A DNA stretch of 64,000 bases from Psychrobacter glacincola (GCF_904846215.1 NZ_CAJGZK010000003.1:124001-188000), one strand, 5' to 3'. Numbered from the stretch's first letter, positions 8,344 through 17,530 are shown. Program-made: numbers and translations. Notes: generated by a model not told the origin, from the sequence alone.

Positions 8344-9294
8344 TTATTGCTCACCCAGCTGTGCACGAAACGCTTTATAATCATTCGCCGTCTGTTTTAC
8401 CGCCTCTATCATTGGTGCATGACCAATCTCTGGCATCGTAATCACTTCTGATTGCGGAATGATTTCTTTTATCAGCGTGACCGTTTCAGGCTTGATGACT
8501 TGATCCTCCTCGCCCCAAACCACCAGCGTTGGAATATTATACTCAGCGATAACCTTGGCACGCTCCTCGACATTGTCTTCAACTATTTGCGCGAGTATTT
8601 TAGATTCTAACGCTTTATTAGCGATACGTTCTTGCGCGAATACGGCTTTTACAGACTTAGGAATATAAGGCGGCTTAGACATGACAAAGTCATACATATT
8701 GTAAAAGTCTTCCGTCTTATTGATTAATAACGGATTGTTCTCAAGGGTTGCGCCTTCTAATGATTTCGGCACGCCCGCTGACCAAAACCCCGCACTATCT
8801 ATCAGCCATAGACTCTTAACTTCTTTAGGATACTTTGCTGCATAAGCCACACTGATAGCGCCGCCCATTGAGTTGCCGCCGACATGAATATTGGATGTCA
8901 AACCCTTAGCTTGTAGTAGCTCATGTAAGCGTGTCGCCTGCGCATTGGCTCTATAGTCTGCCGTCATAGGTTTACTAGACTCACCAAAACCAAGCAAATC
9001 AGGTATGATCAGATGATAGCTTTCTAGCTGCCGAGCAATACGGGTAAAGTTGTCTTTATTACCGCCAAAACCATGAATCAATAGTAATGGCTCACCCGCT
9101 ACATTGCCGTTTTCGGCATAAACCATTTTGTCACCAGAGCTCAATGTGAGCGCTTTTACTGCCAAATCAGACTTATTGCGCTCATATTGAACTAACTTTT
9201 GGGTGGTATTTATAGCAAGGGTGTTGGGCGCGGTGGTACAGCCGACGACTGAAAGGCTTAACAGTGTGGCAAAACCTAGGCGTTTTAATAGCAT
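8344..9294 (-). CDS. lip1: Lip1-type triacylglycerol lipase (lipoprotein)
   Basis: A 316-residue protein nearly collinear with the Lip1 precursor I recall from Psychrobacter immobilis, starting MLLKRLGFATLLSLSVVGC. The lipobox VVGC gives Cys at about residue 19. Catalytic features are LLIHGFGGNKDNF, the elbow GGNSMGGAI, the acid in VWGEEDQVIKPE and the His in EIGHAPMIEA. It is a cold-active-type surface lipase releasing fatty acids from triacylglycerol. No foldase or secretion partner is adjacent, as expected for this family. The paralogue at 5914-6861 shares most of the sequence. Confidence 0.88.
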   Translation of the reverse strand: MLLKRLGFATLLSLSVVGCTTAPNTLAINTTQKLVQYERNKSDLAVKALTLSSGDKMVYAENGNVAGEPLLLIHGFGGNKDNFTRIARQLESYHLIIPDLLGFGESSKPMTADYRANAQATRLHELLQAKGLTSNIHVGGNSMGGAISVAYAAKYPKEVKSLWLIDSAGFWSAGVPKSLEGATLENNPLLINKTEDFYNMYDFVMSKPPYIPKSVKAVFAQERIANKALESKILAQIVEDNVEERAKVIAEYNIPTLVVWGEEDQVIKPETVTLIKEIIPQSEVITMPEIGHAPMIEAVKQTANDYKAFRAQLGEQ

Positions 9295-9385
9295 CGAAAT
9301 ATCCTTGTAAAATCTAGCAAATGAATAAGGGGTGAAACCACTTAAAATAACAGTCTTAGTATAAGAGTTTTGATGGCTAGGCTAT

Positions 9386-10108
9386 TTAGTGTGAACCGGT
9401 ATCTTCATTTAATAAGAACGCCACTGCCGCTGCCGCATGAATCGCTGTGGCATCAAATACTGGAATTGGGCTGTCGTCTTGACTGATTAGCAAGCCAATC
9501 TCAGTACAGCCTAATATCACGCCCTCGGCGCCTTGTGCTTCTAAAGCCTTGATTACTTGGCGATAATACTGCTGTGAACTATCGAGCAATTGCCCTTGGC
9601 ACAACTCGTCGTAAATAATACGATGTACCTCTGCTTGAGTATCTGTATCTGGCACAAGCACTTGCAAGCCTGCATCAAACAAACGCTGTTTGTAAAAATT
9701 CTGGGTCATTGTAAATTGAGTACCCAGTAAAGCGACTTTAGTCAGATTTTGTTTTTTGATAACCTTAGCAGTAGCGTCTGCAATATGAATAATTGGCAAA
9801 TTCGTCGCAGCTTCGATATCGTTAACGACTTTATGCATAGTATTGGTTGCAAGCAATAACCCTTGTACGCCAGCTGCCTGCAAGCGCTTGCCACTGCTCG
9901 CCATCATTGCACCCAGTTCAGTCCACGCACCTTCTACTTGCAACTTACCAATAGGCGCAAAGTCAACACTATGAATCAGTAGGTCTGCTGAATGTAACTT
10001 ACCAAGCTTAGTCTTGATACCTTCGTTTATCAGACGATAATAGCTTTCGGTACTCTCCCAACTCATTCCGCCGATGATACCCAAAGTTCGCTGCTTTTGA
10101 ACGCTCAT
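9386..10108 (-). CDS. aspartate/glutamate racemase family protein (YgeA-like)
   Basis: A 240-residue Asp/Glu racemase-superfamily protein. It starts TLGIIGGMSWESTESYYRLIN, a family hallmark. One of the two catalytic Cys positions is Thr (LLATNTMHK) and the other is Cys (GVILGCTEIGLL), the arrangement seen in Escherichia coli YgeA. It probably interconverts L- and D-amino acids, but the substrate is uncertain. The frame is open further upstream, but the ATG at 10108 has AGGG at good spacing and matches the family start. It is divergent from the DUF2798 gene. Confidence 0.82.
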   Translation of the reverse strand: MSVQKQRTLGIIGGMSWESTESYYRLINEGIKTKLGKLHSADLLIHSVDFAPIGKLQVEGAWTELGAMMASSGKRLQAAGVQGLLLATNTMHKVVNDIEAATNLPIIHIADATAKVIKKQNLTKVALLGTQFTMTQNFYKQRLFDAGLQVLVPDTDTQAEVHRIIYDELCQGQLLDSSQQYYRQVIKALEAQGAEGVILGCTEIGLLISQDDSPIPVFDATAIHAAAAVAFLLNEDTGSH

Positions 10109-10362
10109 ACTATTACCCTGTGTGTGCCTTTTAATCTTGCTCATCGTAGCAAAAATAACCACCTTTAGTTTGCTAATATTCAGAATATTGTTATTTTTAG
10201 CAAAGAAATGACGATTATTAAAATATAACGAACTTCACTATTGATAATAACGATTTTATCCACTCATCAGCATACGCTATGATAGTCGTCAATGACGTCT
10301 CATCACACTACTCACTCTCGTTCATTGAGCGTCACTATTACCCTGTAGGAAAATTCAATATT

Positions 10363-10617
10363 ATGGCAAACCTCCCTACCTTCAGAATACGCACTCGCCG
10401 CAAATACTACCGGCTTATCTTCACGGGAATAATGGCATTGATGATGTCACTCATTATCTCATCTGCTCTACTATTGGTAAAAGTGGGGTTCGTCGATGGC
10501 TTCTTTATGGAATTAATGCACTCGTGGGGACTGGCTTTTGTCTTTGCTTGGCCGAGCGCCTATATCTGTGCTTATCTGGTGCAAGAGCACGTACTCAGTC
10601 GGATTAAGTTTTATTAA
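10363..10617 (+). CDS. DUF2798 family small membrane protein
   Basis: An 84-residue protein with two predicted transmembrane helices (LIFTGIMALMMSLIISSALL and MHSWGLAFVFAWPSAYICAY) after a basic N-terminus, the organisation of DUF2798 proteins. The function is unknown. I prefer the ATG at 10363 (TAGGA upstream) over the frame opening at 10279, since the upstream residues do not look like the family. Confidence 0.68.
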   Translation: MANLPTFRIRTRRKYYRLIFTGIMALMMSLIISSALLLVKVGFVDGFFMELMHSWGLAFVFAWPSAYICAYLVQEHVLSRIKFY

Positions 10618-10773
10618 AACCACCTACTACCATCAGTACATAACGATAAGCACATGACAACGTTTCTTAACCAAATAAGTACTGATAATTGGCCGGCAGA
10701 CTTGTTACTGTTGGTAACTGAAAATCAATTCGCTTGTTAGACAAGCCGTTAAAAACTAAAAAAAGGATTTATC

Positions 10774-11751
10774 ATGCGTAGCGCAACTTATGACCATTTT
10801 GGCAAACCCACTGAAGTACTCAGCATCGGCGATCGCCCTACTCCAGAACCTAAAGCCAATGAAGTCCGAGTCAAAACTGTCTTAGCTTCTATCCATAACC
10901 ATGACTTACTCACCATTCGCGGACAATATGGCTTTAAGCCTAAAATGCCCGCTATCGGTGGTAGTGAAGCCGTTGGTATCATCGATGCTGTTGGCAGTGA
11001 GGTGAAAAATTTAAAAGTTGGTCAACGTGTCGCAGCAGCCAGTGTCCAAGCAACTTGGGCAGAGTATTTCGTGGCTGTGGAAGACATGGTATTTCCCATG
11101 CCAGATAGCTTGGACGATGAAATGGCAGCACAATTGATTGCTATGCCACTGAGCGCTTTGATGTTGCTTGAGTTCTTGGACTTACAAGCCGGTCAATGGG
11201 TTATCCAAAACGCCGCCAATGGTGCGGTCGGTAAATCGCTCGCCATGCTAGCGGCAGCGCGCGGGGTAAAAACTATTAACGTGGTACGCAGTAGTGATGC
11301 CATAGCAGAGCTAGAAGCCATCGGTGTGAAACACAATATCAATACCGAAGAGGATAGTTGGAGAGATCAGGTAAAGTCGATTATTGGTGATGACAAAATC
11401 AGTGCAGCGGTTGACTCTGTTGGCGGCGAAGACAGTGGTAGTTTATTATCCCTACTCGGTCATGGCGGGACGTTTGCCGTGTTTGGCGCGATGTCCGGTA
11501 AGCCGATGATGCTCAATCCTACCGATATGATTTTTAAGCAAGCAACGTTGAAAGGATTTTGGGGCAGTAAGCTTAGCCAAGAGATGAGTGTTGAGAATAA
11601 GCAGCGTTTGGTTGACGAGCTGATTGATCGCGCCGTAAGTGGTCAGTTAAAGCTACCGACTGAAGCGACGTTTGATTTGGCGGATATCTTAAAAGCAGTT
11701 GATGGAAAAATGCAGTCAGACAAGAAAGGTAAGGTGTTATTAAAGCCTTAG
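10774..11751 (+). CDS. zinc-independent MDR oxidoreductase (enoyl reductase/quinone oxidoreductase type)
   Basis: A 325-residue medium-chain dehydrogenase/reductase. The N-terminal GroES-like part contains PAIGGSEAVGIIDAVGSEV; the Rossmann part has NAANGAVGKSLAMLAAARG, close to mitochondrial-type 2-enoyl thioester reductase (MECR), where the NAAN-x-xVG motif binds NADPH. Catalytic zinc ligands are not evident. It probably reduces an activated double bond. SD AAAGGA precedes the ATG, and a terminator follows. A decayed copy of the 3' end of this gene lies at 12920-13017. Confidence 0.78.
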   Translation: MRSATYDHFGKPTEVLSIGDRPTPEPKANEVRVKTVLASIHNHDLLTIRGQYGFKPKMPAIGGSEAVGIIDAVGSEVKNLKVGQRVAAASVQATWAEYFVAVEDMVFPMPDSLDDEMAAQLIAMPLSALMLLEFLDLQAGQWVIQNAANGAVGKSLAMLAAARGVKTINVVRSSDAIAELEAIGVKHNINTEEDSWRDQVKSIIGDDKISAAVDSVGGEDSGSLLSLLGHGGTFAVFGAMSGKPMMLNPTDMIFKQATLKGFWGSKLSQEMSVENKQRLVDELIDRAVSGQLKLPTEATFDLADILKAVDGKMQSDKKGKVLLKP

Positions 11752-11767
11752 TGTTTGAGATTAAATA

Positions 11768-11798
11768 AAAAAGCTCATGATTTCATGGGCTTTTTTAT
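11768..11798 (+). terminator. rho-independent terminator after the MDR gene
   Basis: Stem agctcatga / tcatgggct with flanking A and T runs, beginning 16 bases after the stop codon. Confidence 0.85.
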
Positions 11799-11860
11799 TT
11801 TAATGAAACGAGTAAGCGGTTATTAACCACACAAAAATAAATTTAAAGAGGACTATAATT

Positions 11861-12865
11861 ATGGCTAACAATAATACCTTTAAAGCTTTGGTCGTTCACG
11901 AGGCCAGCGACGGCAAATTCAACAAAAGCATCCAAACGCGTAACGTCAGTGATTTACCTGATAATGATTTATTAATCGAAGTCCATTATTCATCGTTAAA
12001 TTTTAAAGATGCCATGTCAGCATCAGGCAATAAAAGAATTACTAAAAACTATCCGCACACGCCTGGTATCGATGCAGCAGGCGTCGTGGTCAGTGATAAA
12101 TCTGGTACTTTTGAAGCAGGTCAAGAGGTTGTGGTCTTTGGTTATGATTTGGGTATGGATACCGATGGTGGCCTCAGTCAAATGATTTCTATTCCAGCCG
12201 ACTGGGCGCTGCCCTGCCCGTCTTCATTAACGCTAAAAGAAGCCATGATTTACGGTACAGGTGGTCTCACCGCTGCATTAAGTGTGCAAAAATTAGAAAA
12301 AATGGGCGCAAAACCAAGTGACGGACCAGTAGCTGTCACGGGCGCAACTGGCGGGGTGGGCAGCATCAGCATCGCTATCTTAAAGCAACTGGGCTACGAG
12401 GTTATTGCCTTCTCAGGGAAACCTGAGCAAAGCGAGCACTTGAAGGAATTGGGTGCGAGCGAAGTACGTCATCGCGATACCATCAATGACATCGGCAATA
12501 AACCTATTGGCCGTGAACTGTGGGCAAATGCTATCGATACGATAGGCGGCGATTACTTAGCAAATTTACTTAAGCAAACCAAATCTGGCGGCGCGGTGAC
12601 CAGTTGTGGCTTAGCAGGCGGCGCTGAGTTTTCGATGTCGGTCATGCCTTTTATCACCAGAGCGGTGTCTTTACTCGGTATCGATTCGGTCTATATTCCA
12701 CTGGCTGACAAAAAGGCTATCTGGGAGCGTGTCGCCACTGATATGAAGCTGCCCAATCTTGAGCAATATTGCGAAGAGATTACCTTAGAGCAAACGCCTG
12801 AATACTTAGATCGTTTTATAGATAGTAAAACGGTTGGGCGTTATGTGGTGAATGTTCGGGGTTAG
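11861..12865 (+). CDS. acuI: acrylyl-CoA reductase (NADPH), AcuI/YhdH family
   Basis: A 334-residue MDR protein of the YhdH/AcuI subfamily: FKALVVHEASDGKF at the start, YSSLNFKDAMSASGN, then PHTPGIDAAGVV and the dinucleotide site VAVTGATGGVGSISIAILKQLGY. AcuI reduces acrylyl-CoA to propionyl-CoA with NADPH, protecting cells from this reactive intermediate, for example during dimethylsulfoniopropionate breakdown. The ATG follows GAGG at good spacing. The sequence downstream holds a remnant of the neighbouring MDR gene, so this pair has been rearranged. Confidence 0.84.
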   Translation: MANNNTFKALVVHEASDGKFNKSIQTRNVSDLPDNDLLIEVHYSSLNFKDAMSASGNKRITKNYPHTPGIDAAGVVVSDKSGTFEAGQEVVVFGYDLGMDTDGGLSQMISIPADWALPCPSSLTLKEAMIYGTGGLTAALSVQKLEKMGAKPSDGPVAVTGATGGVGSISIAILKQLGYEVIAFSGKPEQSEHLKELGASEVRHRDTINDIGNKPIGRELWANAIDTIGGDYLANLLKQTKSGGAVTSCGLAGGAEFSMSVMPFITRAVSLLGIDSVYIPLADKKAIWERVATDMKLPNLEQYCEEITLEQTPEYLDRFIDSKTVGRYVVNVRG

Positions 12866-12919
12866 GGTTTAAAACGTTAAGCAAGCTGTTCTAAAGAAAT
12901 TTAAGATAGCAAGCCTCTT

Positions 12920-13017
12920 TGAAGCGGTGTTTGATTTGGCAGGGGTCAGACATCTTGAAAGCGGTCGATGGTAAATTGCAGTCAGATAACAAGGTAAAGT
13001 AATTTTGAAGGCTTAAT
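12920..13017 (+). pseudogene. remnant of the 3' end of the MDR gene at 10774-11751
   Basis: About 98 bases align with 11660-11751: tgaagcg, tttgatttggc, a gatggtaaa/gatggaaaa segment, tgcagtcaga and the aaggtaaagt/aaggtaaggt end with its taa. Small insertions and deletions break the frame. This is the tail of a tandem duplicate, most of which was lost or replaced when acuI came to lie between the copies. Confidence 0.75.
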
Positions 13018-13046
13018 TAATCATTAATTTTTAGAATTACAAATAG

Positions 13047-13087
13047 TGGCAGCGTTCTGTACTTTAGGGCGCTGCCATTGCTTTTTT
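13047..13087 (+). terminator. rho-independent terminator-like hairpin
   Basis: An 8-bp perfect stem tggcagcg / cgctgcca with a 15-base loop is followed by ttgctttttt. It probably belonged to the lost MDR duplicate and may now terminate acuI readthrough. Confidence 0.65.
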
Positions 13088-13136
13088 AAAAGATGAAGTA
13101 AAGCTGCTATCGCATGTTCTAGTTAAGAATTAATGC

Positions 13137-13281
13137 TATAGTCGATCCTAAATAAAAGAAATACAAATGTTATAAAGAACTAATGGGGTTAATTATTCGC
13201 AGCCTCTGTCTGCGTAGGCACAGCAAGCAAGGAAAATCAACCCCATTAGTTCTGTACCTTTTTAAAAGTGGATTAACTATA
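13137..13281. repeat. MITE-like repeat, subfamily 2
   Basis: It starts TATAGTCGATCCTAAATAAA and ends AACTATA. The core (cagcctctgtctgcgtaggc ... agcaagcaagg) is enclosed by a perfect 14-bp inverted pair, GAACTAATGGGGTT at 13177 and AACCCCATTAGTTC at 13239. It lies just upstream of the HNH nuclease gene and artificially extends that reading frame. Confidence 0.9.
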
Positions 13282-13317
13282 CTTGTATTTTTTATCGGAA
13301 AAATATATTACAAGAAC

Positions 13318-14187
13318 ATGGAGGTTGAATTGTTTGAAGTTGGGAAAGTTTATAACCGCCGCGTAGATATACATGGTTTGTATAAAGGTCAGCAATATGG
13401 CGGTATAGCGACTCCTGCCGCTCACCCTTATGTGTTTATCTTTACTGGTGATGCTGGTGGAGAATATGGCTATATAGATGGTTTTGATGCTAATGGTATC
13501 TTTAGATACACTGGTGAAGGACAAGAAGGTCATATGAGAATGACCAAAGGAAACTTAGCTCTCCGTGACCATCAAAATAATAAAAAGGAAATCTTGCTTT
13601 TCGAATCAGTATCATCAGGCTATGTTCGATTTATAGGGTCCTGCAATTATATCAGTGACCATACTGAAGAGAGACCAGATAAAAATGGTGAGCTTCGTGA
13701 TGCTATCGTCTTTCACTTAGACATTATCAGTAGTGGAGATGCTAATGTAAATCAAAAAGCAATTCACAATATGGTTGAATCACCAAAGGCATCTTATATA
13801 ACTAATCATACAATAAAGCCCAGTAAGGGTAAGTCACTAAAGCAGTTGCGCGATATTGCTTTAAGTGAAACTCCAACTCAAGCAACTACTAAAGAAAAAA
13901 TTCAGTCTATCAAGTATCGGAGCGATGCTATTAGATTGTATGCAAAGAAAAGAGCAAATGGTAAATGTGAAGGCTGCAATGAGTTAGCTCCATTTGAAAC
14001 TAAATATGGCCCTTATTTAGAAGTACACCATTTAATAAGATTGGCAGATGGTGGTCCAGATAGACCCGAAAATGTCATTGCGCTTTGTCCTACCTGTCAT
14101 CGTAGAGCTCACTATTCAATAAATCATTTAGAGTTTAATGAGGAATTAATAATTAAGGTTTCTAATATCGAGGCAAACATAATCTAA
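13318..14187 (+). CDS. HNH endonuclease with SRA-like (ScoMcrA-type) modified-DNA sensor domain
   Basis: A 289-residue two-domain protein. Residues about 5-135 (VGKVYNRRVDIHGLYKGQ, GIATPAAHPYVFIFTG, YGYIDGF, GIFRYTGEGQ, GNLALRDH, GYVRFIGSC) resemble the sulfur- or modification-sensing domains fused to HNH nucleases such as ScoMcrA. Residues about 235-280 form an HNH domain: CEGC, LEVHHLIRLADGG, PENVIALCPTCHRRAHY, with four zinc Cys and the HH-N-H catalytic residues. It is probably a type IV restriction enzyme cutting modified foreign DNA. Start choice is open: ATG 13318, or TTG 13330 after GGAGGT. The upstream 45 codons are repeat-derived. AT-rich composition and the position next to the guaA tail suggest transfer. 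Confidence 0.78.
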   Translation: MEVELFEVGKVYNRRVDIHGLYKGQQYGGIATPAAHPYVFIFTGDAGGEYGYIDGFDANGIFRYTGEGQEGHMRMTKGNLALRDHQNNKKEILLFESVSSGYVRFIGSCNYISDHTEERPDKNGELRDAIVFHLDIISSGDANVNQKAIHNMVESPKASYITNHTIKPSKGKSLKQLRDIALSETPTQATTKEKIQSIKYRSDAIRLYAKKRANGKCEGCNELAPFETKYGPYLEVHHLIRLADGGPDRPENVIALCPTCHRRAHYSINHLEFNEELIIKVSNIEANII

Positions 14188-14206
14188 CAAAATATCTGAA
14201 AATAAT

Positions 14207-14238
14207 AAAAAAAACACCCAACAAGTTGAGTGTCTTTT
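14207..14238 (+). terminator. probable terminator after the HNH gene
   Basis: Stem acacccaac / gttgagtgt (one mismatch) with an A run before and tcttttac after, just beyond the HNH stop codon. Confidence 0.6.
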
Positions 14239-14272
14239 ACTATATAAAGCTAAAGACTAAGTGAGTAATTAT

Positions 14273-14504
14273 TCCCACTCAATCGTCTCCAGTGGTTTGC
14301 TCGACATATCATAAGTCACTCGTGATACTTCAGCGATCTCATTCATAATACGATTCGATACCGTCTCAATCAAATCATACAACAGATGTGCAAAGCACGC
14401 GGTCATAAAGTCCACCGTCTCAACCGCACGTAGCGCAATTACCCACGCATAGCGGCGGCCATCACCGACCGATTTCATTGATTAGAATACCGAAAATGTT
14501 TGCA
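14273..14504 (-). pseudogene. second, diverged copy of the guaA 3' end
   Basis: About 230 bases align with the last part of guaA (15545-15790). By eye I count about 22 differences in roughly 195 aligned bases, plus a 9-base deletion that removes three residues in SVGVVGDG. The final codons (TIEWE) are kept, while upstream of MKSVGDG the frame is broken by a stop. The divergence is too large for a fresh duplication inside this strain, so this looks like the displaced 3' end left when a mobile element integrated at guaA, a known genomic-island attachment gene. The shared cccactcaatcgtc (14275 and 15547) could be part of an att core. Confidence 0.82.
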
Positions 14505-14513
14505 TAAGAAGGA

Positions 14514-15488
14514 TCACTTCTTCTTTTCAGCACGTTTTTTCTCGATCAATGCTTGAGCCGTAGCGTTTCCTTCCCACCATTCACCCATATCTTGCCAGTA
14601 GAAATATGCCTGATCTTTACCACCGATTTCTATACCATAACTATTATCAATACCACGTGGTCTAGGATGGCGTTTTTTTAGTATTTCATGAGCCACTTCA
14701 GGCAAGTTGGCTTGCGCGATAACCCATTCTTTTTCTGCCTTATCTAACTTATCTTGGTAGCAATAAGCCAATACTTTGCCAAAAGCAATATTGGCCAGCA
14801 TATCCTCTGGATAATCGTCACAGATTTGAATGATTTTTTGGTATTGTTCGGTCAGCATATATAGCTCTACCAAGCGTTCACGTATGCCCAAATTGTCATT
14901 AGGGCACACTTGTAATAGCTTTTCACCTTGCTCACATGCCAACTTGTAGCTACCGTTATCCGCATACAAATTGGTTGATTGAAACAAAGCGCGCAAAAAG
15001 GGACGGTTTTCCATGATGCCCCAAGGAAGCTTACTTTTTTGCCAATTAAACTTTTTGGGAAAGTATTCTAAATAAAGTCGCATACATTCACGGCTACTTA
15101 GTAAGGCTAAAAAGCTATCGCCATGCTCCTCACATAAAAAAGCTAAGTTAAAGTAAGCATCAGGGTCATTTATACTTTCTAACACTAGAAATTGCGCAAT
15201 GTCACGAGCCACTTCATACCCATCACGCGCCAAAGTCATTTGAATAACCTGAAATGAGGTCGGCGGCTGGTCATCAAAGTCTTGCATAATTTCATCTTGA
15301 AACTTGGTCATCACTTCGTTCATGATGTCATCAATATCGCGACCTGCTTTTATTTCTGCGTCAACGAAATCTTTTACTTTGTTTTTTAAGTGGCTACTTT
15401 CATTAGCGTTAGCTGATTTATTTTTAGGAAATTCAATAATCGACTCTTCAAACATCCATTCATCTTGACCGACATGAATTAATTTCAT
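14514..15488 (-). CDS. TPR-like protein of unknown function in the guaA tail duplication
   Basis: A 324-residue soluble protein. The middle (about residues 105-245) is helical and TPR-like: DPDAYFNLAFLCEEHGDSFLALLSSRE, then LPWGIMENRPFLRALFQ, LLQVCPNDNLGIRERLVELYML and AYCYQDKLDKAEKEW. The LPWGIMENRPFLRAL and NPNDN-type motifs recur in bacterial TPR proteins and in the ST7 family. The C-terminus (YGIEIGGKDQAYFYWQDMGEWW) is aromatic and highly charged. No catalytic motif is visible. A strong SD (AAGGAGC) precedes the ATG. It is the only gene between the two guaA 3' ends, so it is probably cargo of an integrated element. Confidence 0.65.
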   Translation of the reverse strand: MKLIHVGQDEWMFEESIIEFPKNKSANANESSHLKNKVKDFVDAEIKAGRDIDDIMNEVMTKFQDEIMQDFDDQPPTSFQVIQMTLARDGYEVARDIAQFLVLESINDPDAYFNLAFLCEEHGDSFLALLSSRECMRLYLEYFPKKFNWQKSKLPWGIMENRPFLRALFQSTNLYADNGSYKLACEQGEKLLQVCPNDNLGIRERLVELYMLTEQYQKIIQICDDYPEDMLANIAFGKVLAYCYQDKLDKAEKEWVIAQANLPEVAHEILKKRHPRPRGIDNSYGIEIGGKDQAYFYWQDMGEWWEGNATAQALIEKKRAEKKK

Positions 15489-15542
15489 AGCTTATTGCTC
15501 CTTTTTGCGTCCTATTTTTATATCACATTACAAAGATGTGAG

Positions 15543-17138
15543 CTACTCCCACTCAATCGTCGCCGGTGGCTTGCTCGACACATCATAAGTCACGCGTGAT
15601 ACTTCAGCAATCTCATTCATAATGCGATTAGATACGGTTTCAATCAAGTCATACGGCAGATGCGCAAAGCGTGCAGTCATAAAGTCCACCGTTTCAACGG
15701 CACGTAGCGCAATCACCCATGCATAGCGGCGTCCATCACCCACCACGCCAACTGATTTAATCGGTTGGAATACCGCAAATGCTTGCGCGGTCTTCTCATA
15801 CCAGCCTGATTTTTCTAATTCTTCCATAAAGATAGCATCGGCAGAACGCAAGATATCAGCAAATTCTTTGGTTACTTCGCCCAAGATACGCACGCCCAAA
15901 CCCGGTCCTGGGAACGGATGACGGTTGATCATTTTAGCTGGTAAACCTAAGGTAATACCGAGTTTACGAACTTCATCTTTAAACAAATCACGTAACGGCT
16001 CAACCAATTCAAAGGCTAAATCATCTGGCAAACCGCCGACATTATGATGGCTCTTAATCACGTGCGCTTTACCTTGGTGCGACTTGGCAGATTCAATCAC
16101 GTCAGGATAAATAGTGCCTTGTGCTAAGAATTCAATGACTTTACCATCGCTTTGCTCGCTGATTTCACGGGCGCTATTGGCAAAGACGTCAATAAAGGTT
16201 TTACCAATGATTTTACGCTTAGCTTCAGGATCAGACTCGCCTGCCAATGCCGTTAAGAATAACTCTTCGGCATCGACGCGAATGACTTTAACGCCCATGT
16301 TTTCAGCGAAGATTTGCATGACTTGATCGCCTTCGTATAGACGGAGCAAACCAGTGTCAACAAACACACAAGTCAGCTGATCGCCAATGGCTTTATGCAA
16401 TAAGGCCGCGACGACTGAGCTATCGACACCACCTGAAAGACCCAGCAAGACTTGCTTATCACCGATTTGCTTTTGCAACTGTGCAATACGCATATCGATG
16501 ATGTTATCAGCCGTCCAGCTACCCGCGCAGCCACAGATATCATGGACAAAACGACCAAGCAACGCCTGACCTTGGGCGGTATGGGTGACTTCAGGATGGA
16601 ACTGTAAACCATAATAATGGCGTGTATCGTCCGCCATAATTGCAATCGGACAGCTTGGCGTACTGGCAACGATATCGAAGCCTTGTGGCGCATCAATGAC
16701 TTTATCGCCATGACTCATCCAGACATTGAGCTTACCAGCAGCGTCTTCGATGCCATCTATAAGGGTAGATTTACCATCGATATTAATAGTCGACGCACCA
16801 AATTCATGGATATCACTGGCGTGAACTTGTCCACCGAAGCGCTCTGCCATCGCTTGCATACCATAGCAAATACCCAATACGGGTACGCCTAAGTCAAAGA
16901 CGGCGTCGTTGATACGCGGGCTATTTTCTGCATGCACGCTTTCAGGGCCACCCGATAAGATGATACCTTTTGCGCCAAAATCGATGATACGTTGGGTGTC
17001 GATGTCATACGGGAACATCTCACAGAATACGCCTGAATCGCGTACACGGCGGGCGATTAATTGACTATATTGTGAGCCAAAATCGAGGATTAAGATGCGA
17101 TCTTCTTTAATTGTAGGAGTGGCAGCGGCAGTGGTCAT
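15543..17138 (-). CDS. guaA: GMP synthase (glutamine-hydrolysing)
   Basis: A 531-residue enzyme that aminates XMP to GMP with glutamine and ATP. The N-terminal class I amidotransferase domain has [17 protein letters not shown], the Cys nucleophile in LGICYGMQ, and the His-Glu pair in [10 protein letters not shown]. The ATP pyrophosphatase domain carries the P-loop [17 protein letters not shown], and the C-terminal dimerisation domain ends ATIEWE. The length is normal. Its 3' end is duplicated at 14273-14504, and the intact copy may carry a 3' end brought in by an integrating element. Confidence 0.96.
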   Translation of the reverse strand: MTTAAATPTIKEDRILILDFGSQYSQLIARRVRDSGVFCEMFPYDIDTQRIIDFGAKGIILSGGPESVHAENSPRINDAVFDLGVPVLGICYGMQAMAERFGGQVHASDIHEFGASTINIDGKSTLIDGIEDAAGKLNVWMSHGDKVIDAPQGFDIVASTPSCPIAIMADDTRHYYGLQFHPEVTHTAQGQALLGRFVHDICGCAGSWTADNIIDMRIAQLQKQIGDKQVLLGLSGGVDSSVVAALLHKAIGDQLTCVFVDTGLLRLYEGDQVMQIFAENMGVKVIRVDAEELFLTALAGESDPEAKRKIIGKTFIDVFANSAREISEQSDGKVIEFLAQGTIYPDVIESAKSHQGKAHVIKSHHNVGGLPDDLAFELVEPLRDLFKDEVRKLGITLGLPAKMINRHPFPGPGLGVRILGEVTKEFADILRSADAIFMEELEKSGWYEKTAQAFAVFQPIKSVGVVGDGRRYAWVIALRAVETVDFMTARFAHLPYDLIETVSNRIMNEIAEVSRVTYDVSSKPPATIEWE

Positions 17139-17530
17139 AAATCGATGTCCATCAAGAAAAAATTAGTGGCTTATTTTAACAAGTTTGAACCCATTAATGG
17201 CTATTAGATGATTAATTATTGATTATTTTTGCGAGTTATTAGGTAGTTATAAGAATAATACTCCTGAGCGAATGCTAATAATGAAGCTGCAGAGCAGAAG
17301 CTATAATTTTTTATTATACAAATGACGAGTCTATATAAAAATTTTGTTTATATTGTGCTATGCTCGAACGATAAATACTTTATTTTTAAAACTGCTTATT
17401 TACTATAAGCCCTTAATATCATATATTTTTATGATGAATCTTAGCCAATTATCAGCTGTCAGGTTGAGCCAACATTATCCGAACCCTTAATTATAATAGA
17501 TAGTCATAACAAATCGACAGGTATGTCCCT
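17139..17530. other. divergent intergenic region between guaA and the AGPS-like gene
   Basis: About 390 AT-rich bases with no convincing open frame. It must hold the promoters of guaA (leftward) and of the flavoenzyme cluster (rightward); I could not single out a clear -35/-10 pair, and no riboswitch-like structure is recognised. Confidence 0.4.

Noticed and set aside
16373-16711. 112-residue - strand frame within guaA
   Set aside because: Out-of-frame translation of guaA, which has intact motifs across the whole length.
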